Shown here piece by piece: positions 6,280-12,607 of a stretch of DNA of 12,607 nucleotides (the first letter of the stretch is position 1; each line of letters starts with the position of its first letter). Below the pieces are notes generated by a model. It worked only from the letters and a program-made list of their open reading frames with translations. It searched no databases and was not told the origin of the DNA. Position numbers and translations under genes: made by a program. Source of the DNA: Muribaculaceae bacterium (GTDB lineage Bacteria; Bacteroidota; Bacteroidia; Bacteroidales; Muribaculaceae); the NCBI GenBank assembly GCA_017619255.1, contig JAFZSS010000166.1:1-12607 (forward strand), written 5' to 3'.

Positions 6280-7911
6280 TTGTCCGCGACAGACAAGTTT
6301 CATCTGCTGGGAGAGAAGGCGTTGACCCTCGAGTTGCCGTCACAGTTCACATGCCCGTTTCTGTATGAACCACATTCGTTAGCGCTCATGGCTGTAGAGC
6401 AGGTGCAGCAATATGTGGGCACCAGAGCCGATTGGGCCGATGAAATGGCAGCGGGGAAGATGCTGGGAGTGCTTGTGGCGCAGGATGCTGAAGGGCGTTT
6501 AGGATATCTTGCGGCTTTCTCTGGCAATTTGGCTGGCAGTGTGCACCATGACTACTTTGTGCCACCGGTCTATGACCTGCTGGATCCCCAGGGGGAGTTC
6601 AAGCAGGGTGAGGCTCAAATCACTGCCATCAATCATGAGGTGGAACGACTGGAAAATGCTCCGGAGCTGAAAGAACTGAGGACGCGTAAAGCTTCAGCAG
6701 AACAGAAAATGTCCGATGAAATCGCAGATTTCAAGGCCATGATGGTCCAGCACAAGCAAGAACGCGATGAACTGCGTGTGGCCGGTGAGCTCACTCCTAA
6801 ACAAGAGGAAACGCTATTGAACCAGAGCCGCTATGAGAAAGCCGAATTGAAGCGTATCCGCCAGCGCCACGACTCAGAAATCAGGAAAATTGTCGATGAA
6901 ATCAAGGATTATTGCAGCGGTATCGATGCCTTAAAGGTCCGTCGCAAGGCCATGAGCGAGGCACTGCAGGAGCGCATTTTCCGTCTCTTTGTCGTGAGAA
7001 ACGCCCTGGGTGAGCATCGCGACCTGGTCGAGGTGTTCAGGCCGTTGGGGACGCTGCCTCCGTCAGGGGCGGGGGAATGCTGTGCCCCGCGTTTACTGAA
7101 CTATGCGTACAACAATGGTTTGCGGCCCGTGTGCATGGCGGAATTCTGGTGGGGAGCATCTCCTGTGGGCGAGGTTCGTCACCATGGCCATTTCTATCCC
7201 GCCTGTCGCAGTAAGTGCAAACCCATCCTTGACTTCATGCTGCAAGGGCTGGATGTGGAGGAGAATCTGTTAGGTAAACCGCTGGATGATAACGGGCTCG
7301 ATGAAGTCTATGATGACCAGTGGCTCACGGTGCTAAACAAGCCGTCAGGAATGCTCTCTGTCCCTGGCAAATTGCTGGAAGATAGTCTGCTGACCCGTTA
7401 TCAAGCTGCGCATCCCGAGGCTCATGGTCCCATCGTGGTGCATCGTCTGGATCAAGAGACATCAGGCTTGGTCATCTTCGCTAAGGACAAGCAGACCCAC
7501 AAGGCGTTGCAACAGCAATTCGAACAACACACTATCAACAAGCGGTATATTGCCCTGCTCGATGGTCTCGTCATGCAAGACGAAGGTGTCATCGACCTGC
7601 CCATCCGCCCTGATGTTGACGACCGTCCACGCCAGCGTGTCGATGAGGTGGACGGCAGGCCTGCAGTGACCCGTTACCATGTGCTGGAACGGAAAGACAG
7701 CCAGACACGCATCGCTCTGGAACCGCTGACTGGACGCACCCATCAACTGCGCGTGCATGCCTCTCATCCTCAGGGCTTAAACTGCCCAATCGCGGGCGAC
7801 CGCCTCTATGGACGCGCGGCTTCACGCTTGATGCTGCAAGCCCAGTCCATCACATTTCTCCACCCTGCAACAGGGCAATCTATGAGATTGGATATTTCCC
7901 CAGATTTTTAA
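6280..7911 (+). CDS. RluA-family pseudouridine synthase with long N-terminal extension, TTG start
   Basis: The C-terminal half (about 338-543) is an RluA-type catalytic domain. LNKPSGMLSVPG leads in, HRLDQETSGL carries the catalytic D391, and GRTHQLRVH (485-493) is the closing motif. It should convert uridine to pseudouridine in rRNA or tRNA; the target is not readable. The first 330 residues are not a usual S4 domain. Residues 20-105 form a conserved-looking region (FTCPFLYEPHSLALMAVEQ). About 108-235 is a charged, probably coiled-coil stretch. Residues 258-316 hold GAGECCAP, AEFWWGASP and C309-x3-C313. This long architecture recurs in Bacteroidetes and some gammaproteobacterial homologues. 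The start is taken as TTG at 6280: an in-frame stop lies at 6265-6267, no ATG occurs before codon 37, and starting there would remove conserved N-terminal residues. It lies 18 bases after aroB. Confidence 0.9.
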   Translation: MSATDKFHLLGEKALTLELPSQFTCPFLYEPHSLALMAVEQVQQYVGTRADWADEMAAGKMLGVLVAQDAEGRLGYLAAFSGNLAGSVHHDYFVPPVYDLLDPQGEFKQGEAQITAINHEVERLENAPELKELRTRKASAEQKMSDEIADFKAMMVQHKQERDELRVAGELTPKQEETLLNQSRYEKAELKRIRQRHDSEIRKIVDEIKDYCSGIDALKVRRKAMSEALQERIFRLFVVRNALGEHRDLVEVFRPLGTLPPSGAGECCAPRLLNYAYNNGLRPVCMAEFWWGASPVGEVRHHGHFYPACRSKCKPILDFMLQGLDVEENLLGKPLDDNGLDEVYDDQWLTVLNKPSGMLSVPGKLLEDSLLTRYQAAHPEAHGPIVVHRLDQETSGLVIFAKDKQTHKALQQQFEQHTINKRYIALLDGLVMQDEGVIDLPIRPDVDDRPRQRVDEVDGRPAVTRYHVLERKDSQTRIALEPLTGRTHQLRVHASHPQGLNCPIAGDRLYGRAASRLMLQAQSITFLHPATGQSMRLDISPDF

Positions 7912-8027
7912 GAATAACTTGCTACAAGCCGGGAAACTGAAAATATTTACATTTTTTTTGATATGTCCTTGTTTTAGTCAAAAAGACTGAAACAATGCTA
8001 ATTGTTTACAAAAATAAATTAAAACAT

Positions 8028-8058
8028 TTTGTGGTTTGCAATTGTAACTCTAAATTTG
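8028..8058 (+). promoter_or_regulatory. Consensus Bacteroidetes promoter for the TonB C-terminal-domain gene
   Basis: TTTG at 8028-8031 is followed by a 19-base spacer and TAAATTTG at 8051-8058. Both boxes match the consensus exactly. Transcription would begin near 8065, leaving a 30-55 base leader depending on the start codon. It is the best promoter match in the window and indicates that this gene is transcribed independently of the rluA-like gene. Confidence 0.7.
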
Positions 8059-8098
8059 CCACGCTCAAAGTGCGTAAAAGCGCTTGTTATTGATGATT

Positions 8099-8560
8099 AT
8101 GGAACAAATTCATAGGCCTATGCCCAAACTATTACGCTTAGGATTTTTACTGTTGATGACGATATCTGCCGTGTTGCCGATGGCTGCACAGGTTCGTCAT
8201 GTCACAACGGTCAACCCCATGACCAAGCAGTCCTATGTAGAAGTCTATGAGTTTGATTATGTGGACATTCAGCCTCAATTTCCTGGTGGCGAGCGTGGCC
8301 TCATCAATTTCATCAATAAGACTCGTGAGTACCCTTATCATGCCTATCAGAAACGCATCCAGGGCCGTGTGCTTTGCAGTTTCATCGTGGGCACCGATGG
8401 CCGGGTGTGCGATGTGCGCGTGATTCGTGGTGCCGGTGACGAGAGCCTTAACCGTGAGGCTGTCCGAGTGATCAGCGAGATGCCTCGCTGGAGCGTCGGC
8501 AAGGTAGGCAAGCAGGCTGTTCCCGTTCGCGTGGTGCTCCCCATCAACTTCAGGCTATAG
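8099..8560 (+). CDS. Small exported TonB C-terminal-domain protein
   Basis: Starting from ATG 8099 the product is 153 aa. ATG 8093 and ATG 8120 are alternatives, and 8120 gives the most compact signal peptide (MPKLLRLGFLLLMTISAV, ending at MAAQ). After a short linker, FPGGERGLINFI, YPYHAYQKRIQGRV, FIVGTDGRVCDVRVIRG and LPINFRL match the TonB C-terminal domain as found in Bacteroidetes. That domain normally contacts the TonB box of outer-membrane receptors. This protein has neither the N-terminal membrane anchor retained with ExbBD nor a proline-rich spacer, so it is unlikely to be a full energy transducer. A periplasmic or lipid-free adaptor role is inferred. It has its own promoter upstream and terminator downstream, so it is a single-gene unit. 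Confidence 0.85.
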   Translation: MEQIHRPMPKLLRLGFLLLMTISAVLPMAAQVRHVTTVNPMTKQSYVEVYEFDYVDIQPQFPGGERGLINFINKTREYPYHAYQKRIQGRVLCSFIVGTDGRVCDVRVIRGAGDESLNREAVRVISEMPRWSVGKVGKQAVPVRVVLPINFRL

Positions 8561-8601
8561 TCCATGTGAGCCGAAAACCATCTGAATAATCATATCAAGA
8601 T

Positions 8602-8628
8602 AACCGTCAGTCTCTTGGCGGTTTTTTT
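8602..8628 (+). terminator. Rho-independent terminator after the TonB-domain gene
   Basis: AACCGTCA (8602-8609) pairs with TGGCGGTT (8616-8623) over 8 bp with one G-U pair and a 6-nt loop. The T run at 8622-8628 partly belongs to the stem. It lies 41 bases after the stop codon. Confidence 0.8.
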
Positions 8629-8705
8629 GCGCCTTTAAAGCCGTTTATGGTTGTGGTCGCTTTTCGGCATTTTGCCATTTTTTTTGTTGTTTTTGTTGAA
8701 ATATG

Positions 8706-8737
8706 CTTGTTTGTTGTGGAAATGTATTGTATTTTTG
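8706..8737 (+). promoter_or_regulatory. Bacteroidetes-type promoter for the first C10 protease
   Basis: CTTG at 8706-8709 is followed by a 20-base spacer and TATTTTTG at 8730-8737, an exact TAnnTTTG. Transcription would start near 8744, about 45 bases before the ATG at 8789. Start codons further upstream in the same frame (from 8651) would lie before this site and can be set aside. The surrounding DNA is very T-rich, which raises the chance-match rate. Confidence 0.5.
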
Positions 8738-8788
8738 CCGCAATTTTTAATTTTTGTTTATATACATATTTTTAAGTTTTTTTTGCTT

Positions 8789-11167
8789 ATGAAAAGAACC
8801 CTATTCTTGGTGATTGCCGCATTTGCGGCAATGTCGCTGTCGGCCGCCGATGTGACTCCCGCGCAGGCACAGGCCGCAGCCAATGCGTTTCTTACAAAAC
8901 AAGTGGCCTCTGGACATCTTAAAGCTTCGTCAGCCTCCAACCTCCAGCTTGTGAAGGCTGAAAAATCGGTTGCCAAGCCCACTGCTGTGGACTACTACAT
9001 CTTCAATTCAGCTAAATCATATGTTGTGGTAGCTGGTGATGATCTGGCTCCCCAGATTCTGATGTACGGTGAGAAGGGCGCTCTCGACCTGAATAACATC
9101 CCTCCCGCCATGCAGTGGTTGCTCAACAAGTACAAATATCAGATTGACGGTCTCAAGGCGGGCACCATGACGCCGGTGAAACTTCCCAAGTTTGCCACCA
9201 CCCCCGTTGCTCCGCTGGTAAATGCCAATTGGGACCAGAGCTCTCCTTACAATAAACAGTGTCCTTCTAACTCCGTCACGGGTTGCCCGGCCACCTCGCT
9301 GGCGATGTGCTACTACAAGTGGAAATGGCCCGAGACTTACCCTGCATGTGCAGCCCTTTCGGGTACTGGCGGCGCCTCCGCTGCTGCTTTGCCTACCCGC
9401 GATGCCGATTGGGACAACATCATTGACGAATACACCGGTCCCACCAACTATAGTTACACCACTGATCAGGCCAACGCCGTGGCATGGCTGATGCGCTATG
9501 CGGGCCAGTCAATTCCCGATTATTATTACAGCAGCAGTGCCAGCGGTGCCAATGACCCCGAAATCTACCAGGGTTGCCTTAACATGGGCTATACCGATGC
9601 TGAGTACCTCCTGCTCACCGAGCTCGTTCAATCGGGTTGGAGCTACACCAATGGCCCTCAGCAGTATACCGACGCCGAGTGGAACGAATTTATGTTGAAC
9701 GAACTCCACAACGGTCGCCCCATCGAGTATTTGGCCTATGATGTCAGCTACGGTTACAGTGTTTCGGGTCACGCCTTCAATGTATTTGGTTGCGACGCCA
9801 ACGGGAAGTACTTTGTGAACTGGGGCTGGAGTGGCGACAGCAACGGTTATTGCACGCTGCACAACTTTACCACCGCTACCGGTGCAACCGGTCAGGCAGG
9901 CTCCTATGTCTTCAACTATGGCGAGGCCATGATTATCGGCATCGAGCCTCCCGCAGGGGCACTCACCGATCCCAGGATTACGGCTACTCCCACCACTCTC
10001 ACCATGAACACTATTGTGGGCAATCCTGTCACCGAAACCTTCACCGTTAAGGGTTACAACCTCACCGGCGATGTGAACCTGACCGTTACTGGCGGTAATG
10101 CCTTCTCACTGAGCACTACGAGCATCAGCGCAGCTCAGGCTCAGGCCCAGGGTGGAGTGACTGTCACTGTGACCTATAATCCTGTTAATCCGGGCTCCCA
10201 TGAGGCTACTGTCATGTTGACCAGTGAAGGTGCTGAAAATGTGAATGTCAAGATTAACGGTACCGCTGATCTGGAGACCTACGATCCCGTGATGCTCGAA
10301 GCCGGCAATATCACTTCCACCTCGTTCAAGGCTACCTGGACCGATGAGACTCCTGCCGAGAATGTGGAGAGCTACACCCTCTATGTGAGCGCCGAGCCCT
10401 TCCTGCCTCCTTTTGCCTTGCTCGATACTACCGACTGGACCTCGAACAACAATGTTCCTGCCGGTTGGACAGCCTCTGGTCTGAACTATTATGGCTCTAA
10501 CAACGCATGCTACCTGTCTTCATATGGTAACAGCTATGTTAAGAGCAAAACCTATGACCTCACGGGTTATGACAAGGTGACCGTGATGGTTTACACTGAG
10601 CCTTATGGCAACAGCAACACCATGACCGTAGCTACCAGCGTTGACAGCAAAACCATCAATCTCTCGGGCAGCTCCTTCTATTGGGTTACCTTCGTTCTGA
10701 ATTGCGCCAGCAGCGACTATGTGAAACTCACCACAACCGGTCTGCCAGATATGAGGTATATGAAGGTTTATGCCGGCGACCTCTCTGCTGCGATGCAGAT
10801 CAAGGCCAGCGAAACCGGCGACGAAAACTATCGTATGATCACCGGTATCACCGGCAAGAGCTACACCGTTACCAATCTTGCTGAGAATGGTCACTTCTAC
10901 TTCTATGTAGTGGCCAACTATACCGATGGCGGTGCTTGCGACAGCAACACCGAGGAAGTGACCTTGTTTGCGGGCACTAGCAACATAGGTGATGTGAATG
11001 GAAATGGCTCTATCGACATTTCTGACGCCACCTTGCTCATTGATTACCTGCTCAACGGTGATTCCACTGGCATCAACATGGAAAATGCCGACTGTAATCA
11101 AAATGGCGTGGTTGACATCTCTGATGTGACCACACTCATCAACTACCTGCTCAATGGCGTTTGGTGA
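8789..11167 (+). CDS. Secreted C10 (streptopain-like) cysteine protease with Fn3 and dockerin-like C-terminus
   Basis: The 792-aa product has a signal peptide at 1-19 (ending SLSAA). A Spi-type inhibitory prodomain follows at about 22-125 (TPAQAQAAANAFL, then VDYYIFN and YVVVAGDD). The catalytic domain spans about 140-390: C166 in TGCPATSLA is the nucleophile, H328 in SGHAFNVFG is the catalytic histidine, and NWGWSG (344-349) completes the site. Residues 394-495 form an Ig-like domain resembling ASPM-SPD-2-Hydin modules. An Fn3 domain begins at about 500 and resumes at about 670, with an apparent beta-sandwich insert at about 540-665 (WTSNNNVPAGW, GSNNACYL). Residues 733-792 are two dockerin-I-like repeats (DVNGNGSIDISDATLLIDYLL and a second copy). 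ATG 8789 is chosen because it begins an ideal signal peptide. Autocatalytic removal of the prodomain is expected. It has its own promoter and terminator; a paralogue follows. Substrate is unknown. Confidence 0.93.
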   Translation: MKRTLFLVIAAFAAMSLSAADVTPAQAQAAANAFLTKQVASGHLKASSASNLQLVKAEKSVAKPTAVDYYIFNSAKSYVVVAGDDLAPQILMYGEKGALDLNNIPPAMQWLLNKYKYQIDGLKAGTMTPVKLPKFATTPVAPLVNANWDQSSPYNKQCPSNSVTGCPATSLAMCYYKWKWPETYPACAALSGTGGASAAALPTRDADWDNIIDEYTGPTNYSYTTDQANAVAWLMRYAGQSIPDYYYSSSASGANDPEIYQGCLNMGYTDAEYLLLTELVQSGWSYTNGPQQYTDAEWNEFMLNELHNGRPIEYLAYDVSYGYSVSGHAFNVFGCDANGKYFVNWGWSGDSNGYCTLHNFTTATGATGQAGSYVFNYGEAMIIGIEPPAGALTDPRITATPTTLTMNTIVGNPVTETFTVKGYNLTGDVNLTVTGGNAFSLSTTSISAAQAQAQGGVTVTVTYNPVNPGSHEATVMLTSEGAENVNVKINGTADLETYDPVMLEAGNITSTSFKATWTDETPAENVESYTLYVSAEPFLPPFALLDTTDWTSNNNVPAGWTASGLNYYGSNNACYLSSYGNSYVKSKTYDLTGYDKVTVMVYTEPYGNSNTMTVATSVDSKTINLSGSSFYWVTFVLNCASSDYVKLTTTGLPDMRYMKVYAGDLSAAMQIKASETGDENYRMITGITGKSYTVTNLAENGHFYFYVVANYTDGGACDSNTEEVTLFAGTSNIGDVNGNGSIDISDATLLIDYLLNGDSTGINMENADCNQNGVVDISDVTTLINYLLNGVW

Positions 11168-11209
11168 TTTTTCATGATGCCCTCTATTGAGGGTAACAGA
11201 TGATTTATT

Positions 11210-11244
11210 GACGAGGGCGTACCTTGACACGCCCTCGTCTTTTT
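11210..11244 (+). terminator. Strong rho-independent terminator between the two C10 proteases
   Basis: GACGAGGGCGT (11210-11220) pairs perfectly over 11 bp with ACGCCCTCGTC (11229-11239) around an 8-nt loop, followed by five T residues. A smaller CCCTC-TATT-GAGGG loop lies at 11180-11193. The terminator starts 43 bases after the first protease stop, so the second protease needs its own promoter. Confidence 0.93.
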
Positions 11245-11309
11245 ATGGGTTATTTATTTTATTCTTACAGTTTTTACTCAGAATATGCGTTATTTTGGTT
11301 TTTTTAGCT

Positions 11310-11317
11310 TACCTTTG
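11310..11317 (+). promoter_or_regulatory. Candidate -7 box for the second C10 protease
   Basis: TACCTTTG matches TAnnTTTG exactly. No TTG is found 19-21 bases upstream (the nearest, TTTTG at 11293-11297, leaves only 12). If used, it gives a leader of roughly 100 bases before ATG 11423, longer than for the first protease, which leaves room for regulation or for use of the in-frame ATG at 11336. Confidence 0.4.
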
Positions 11318-11422
11318 TAACGGTAATCAGACATTATGGTTTTAGGACATAGACCATTACTAAATGATAAACCTGTTGACGAGCCTAATATCATCACATA
11401 TTTAACTACATATCAGAACATT

Positions 11423-12607
11423 ATGAGAAAATTATTACTTCTTGCCGCATTCATGGTTTCAGCAATGCAGGTGTTTGCCGCTCAAGTGGATTTGACTCAG
11501 GCTCAAGCCACGGCCAAACAGTTCCTGCAGAGTAATGCCGCAAGACATTTAAATACCGCTTCCAGGGGTGATGTGAGATTACTGCATACTCAGATGGGAG
11601 CCACAAGTGCAACTCAGCCCGTTTATTACATTTTCAACACCGACGATGCCTTTGTCATTGTGGCGGGTGATGACCGTGCTCAAGAGATTCTGGCCTATGG
11701 TAATGGAGCCCTTGACATGAGGACCCTGCCCGAGAACATGAAATTCTGGCTGAGCCACTATCAGAAGCAAATAGAATATCTGCAGGAGCACCCCAGTATG
11801 GAGGTGGAAAAGCTCGCTCCCAAATCTCAACGAGGTGAAAGCGTGGAACCCATGCTTGAAGCTAAGTGGGATCAAGGTTATCCCTATTACAACCAGTGTC
11901 CCATGGATGGCGACCGCCGCGCCTTGACTGGCTGCGCAGCCACTTCGCTGGCACAGGTTTTCTACAAGTGGAAATATCCGACCCAGCCCACGCCAGTGGT
12001 TCCCGGATATACCACCCGCACCCGCAAGTTTGAGCTTGCCGCGTTGCCTTCTATCACTTTTGACTGGGACAACATGCTGCCTACATACAATTACAGCGCT
12101 ACTGATGCCCAAAGGAATGCCGTGGCATGGCTGATGCGTTACATCGGCCAAGCCGAGGAGATGGACTACACCAACGATGGCAGTGAAGCCTGGGAAGATG
12201 ATGTCCTCAGGGCTTGCCACCTGTTTGGATATGTGGGCGCTCATGTCGAGTACAAAGCCACACTCAACTTTGATACTAATGGCGAAAACATATTAATCAA
12301 CGACGCTGATTGGAGCGTGATGCTACAGGAGGAATTGGCCGCAGGCCGCCCCGTGGTCTATTGCGCTTACAGTTATAGTAATGCCTATAATTCTTTCTAT
12401 GGTCACGCCTTCAATGTGGATGGCTATAATGCCGATGACGGCACCTATTCTATCAACTGGGGTTGGAGTGGTACTGGCAATGGGTACTATGCTTTGCGTG
12501 CTTTTGCCAATCAGGGTTACAGCTACAACCTGGGTGAGTTGATGGTTATGGGCATTGAGCCTCCTGCACCCATCGAGGCCTACGATCCCGTGATGCTGCC
12601 TGCCGAC
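11423..12607 (+). CDS. Second secreted C10 (streptopain-like) cysteine protease, N-terminal 395 codons (runs off the right edge)
   Basis: The reading frame is open from ATG 11423 to the last base, with no stop. Residues 1-19 are a signal peptide (MRKLLLLAAFMVSAMQVFA). The Spi-type prodomain covers about 22-125 (LTQAQATAKQFL, VYYIFN, FVIVAGDD). The catalytic domain covers about 143-380, with C171 in LTGCAATSLAQ, H328 in YGHAFNVDG and SINWGWSG (343-350). After GIEPPAPIEA the sequence reaches YDPVMLPAD, the first strand of an Fn3 domain as in the upstream paralogue, but without the Ig-like domain that precedes Fn3 there. The family, the prodomain and both catalytic residues are intact, so an active secreted protease is likely. 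An ATG at 11336, in frame 29 codons earlier, is disfavoured because it would bury the signal peptide. Whether a dockerin-like tail exists lies beyond the window. Confidence 0.92.
   Translation, partial: MRKLLLLAAFMVSAMQVFAAQVDLTQAQATAKQFLQSNAARHLNTASRGDVRLLHTQMGATSATQPVYYIFNTDDAFVIVAGDDRAQEILAYGNGALDMRTLPENMKFWLSHYQKQIEYLQEHPSMEVEKLAPKSQRGESVEPMLEAKWDQGYPYYNQCPMDGDRRALTGCAATSLAQVFYKWKYPTQPTPVVPGYTTRTRKFELAALPSITFDWDNMLPTYNYSATDAQRNAVAWLMRYIGQAEEMDYTNDGSEAWEDDVLRACHLFGYVGAHVEYKATLNFDTNGENILINDADWSVMLQEELAAGRPVVYCAYSYSNAYNSFYGHAFNVDGYNADDGTYSINWGWSGTGNGYYALRAFANQGYSYNLGELMVMGIEPPAPIEAYDPVMLPAD

Noticed and set aside
7912..8027. Terminator after the pseudouridine synthase gene
   Set aside because: The region has an eight-T run but no GC-rich stem immediately before it.
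8651..8788. 46-codon hydrophobic N-terminal extension of the first C10 protease
   Set aside because: It has no ATG, is a translation of T-rich non-coding DNA containing a promoter match, and a proper signal peptide begins at ATG 8789.
11579..12244. Minus-strand open frame of 221 codons
   Set aside because: It is antisense to the second C10 protease, whose signal peptide, prodomain and catalytic Cys motif are read on the plus strand.

Overview
The window looks like a chromosomal segment of a gut-type Bacteroidales bacterium (Prevotella- or Muribaculaceae-like; the genus cannot be fixed from sequence alone). The signs are a SusC-type receptor N-terminus, a secreted GH20 hexosaminidase, streptopain-like (C10) proteases with Spi-type prodomains, a TonB C-terminal-domain protein typical of the phylum, weak Shine-Dalgarno signals, and several matches to the Bacteroidetes promoter pattern (TTG/TTTG, 19-20 nt, TAnnTTTG).

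Left part (1-3359), minus strand: the first 53 codons of a SusC/TonB-dependent receptor run off the left edge. To its right is a two-gene unit, a low-molecular-weight protein tyrosine phosphatase followed by a beta-N-acetylhexosaminidase. Their ORFs overlap by ATGA and the unit ends at a perfect 13-bp terminator hairpin.

Middle (3360-8628), plus strand: a palindrome-rich intergenic segment carries a promoter facing right. It precedes a DUF5715-like exported protein with M15 peptidase-like residues, a HAD phosphatase, 3-dehydroquinate synthase (aroB) and a long RluA-family pseudouridine synthase that seems to start at TTG. The close spacing of some of these genes suggests partial co-transcription of otherwise unrelated housekeeping functions. 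A separate, well-formed promoter then drives a small exported TonB C-terminal-domain protein, which ends at its own terminator.

Right part (8629-12607), plus strand: two tandem secreted C10 cysteine proteases. The first (792 aa) is complete: signal peptide, Spi-like prodomain, catalytic domain, an Ig-like domain, an Fn3 domain apparently interrupted by a beta-sandwich module, and a C-terminal type I dockerin-like pair of repeats. It is followed by a strong terminator. The second runs off the right edge after 395 codons, with an intact prodomain and catalytic domain. The two are paralogues that share short identical DNA tracts but differ in domain layout. With the hexosaminidase and the receptor, this suggests a cell that degrades host or dietary glycoprotein outside the inner membrane. 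No RNA gene, CRISPR array, transposase or att site was recognised, and no gap between genes exceeds 300 bases.
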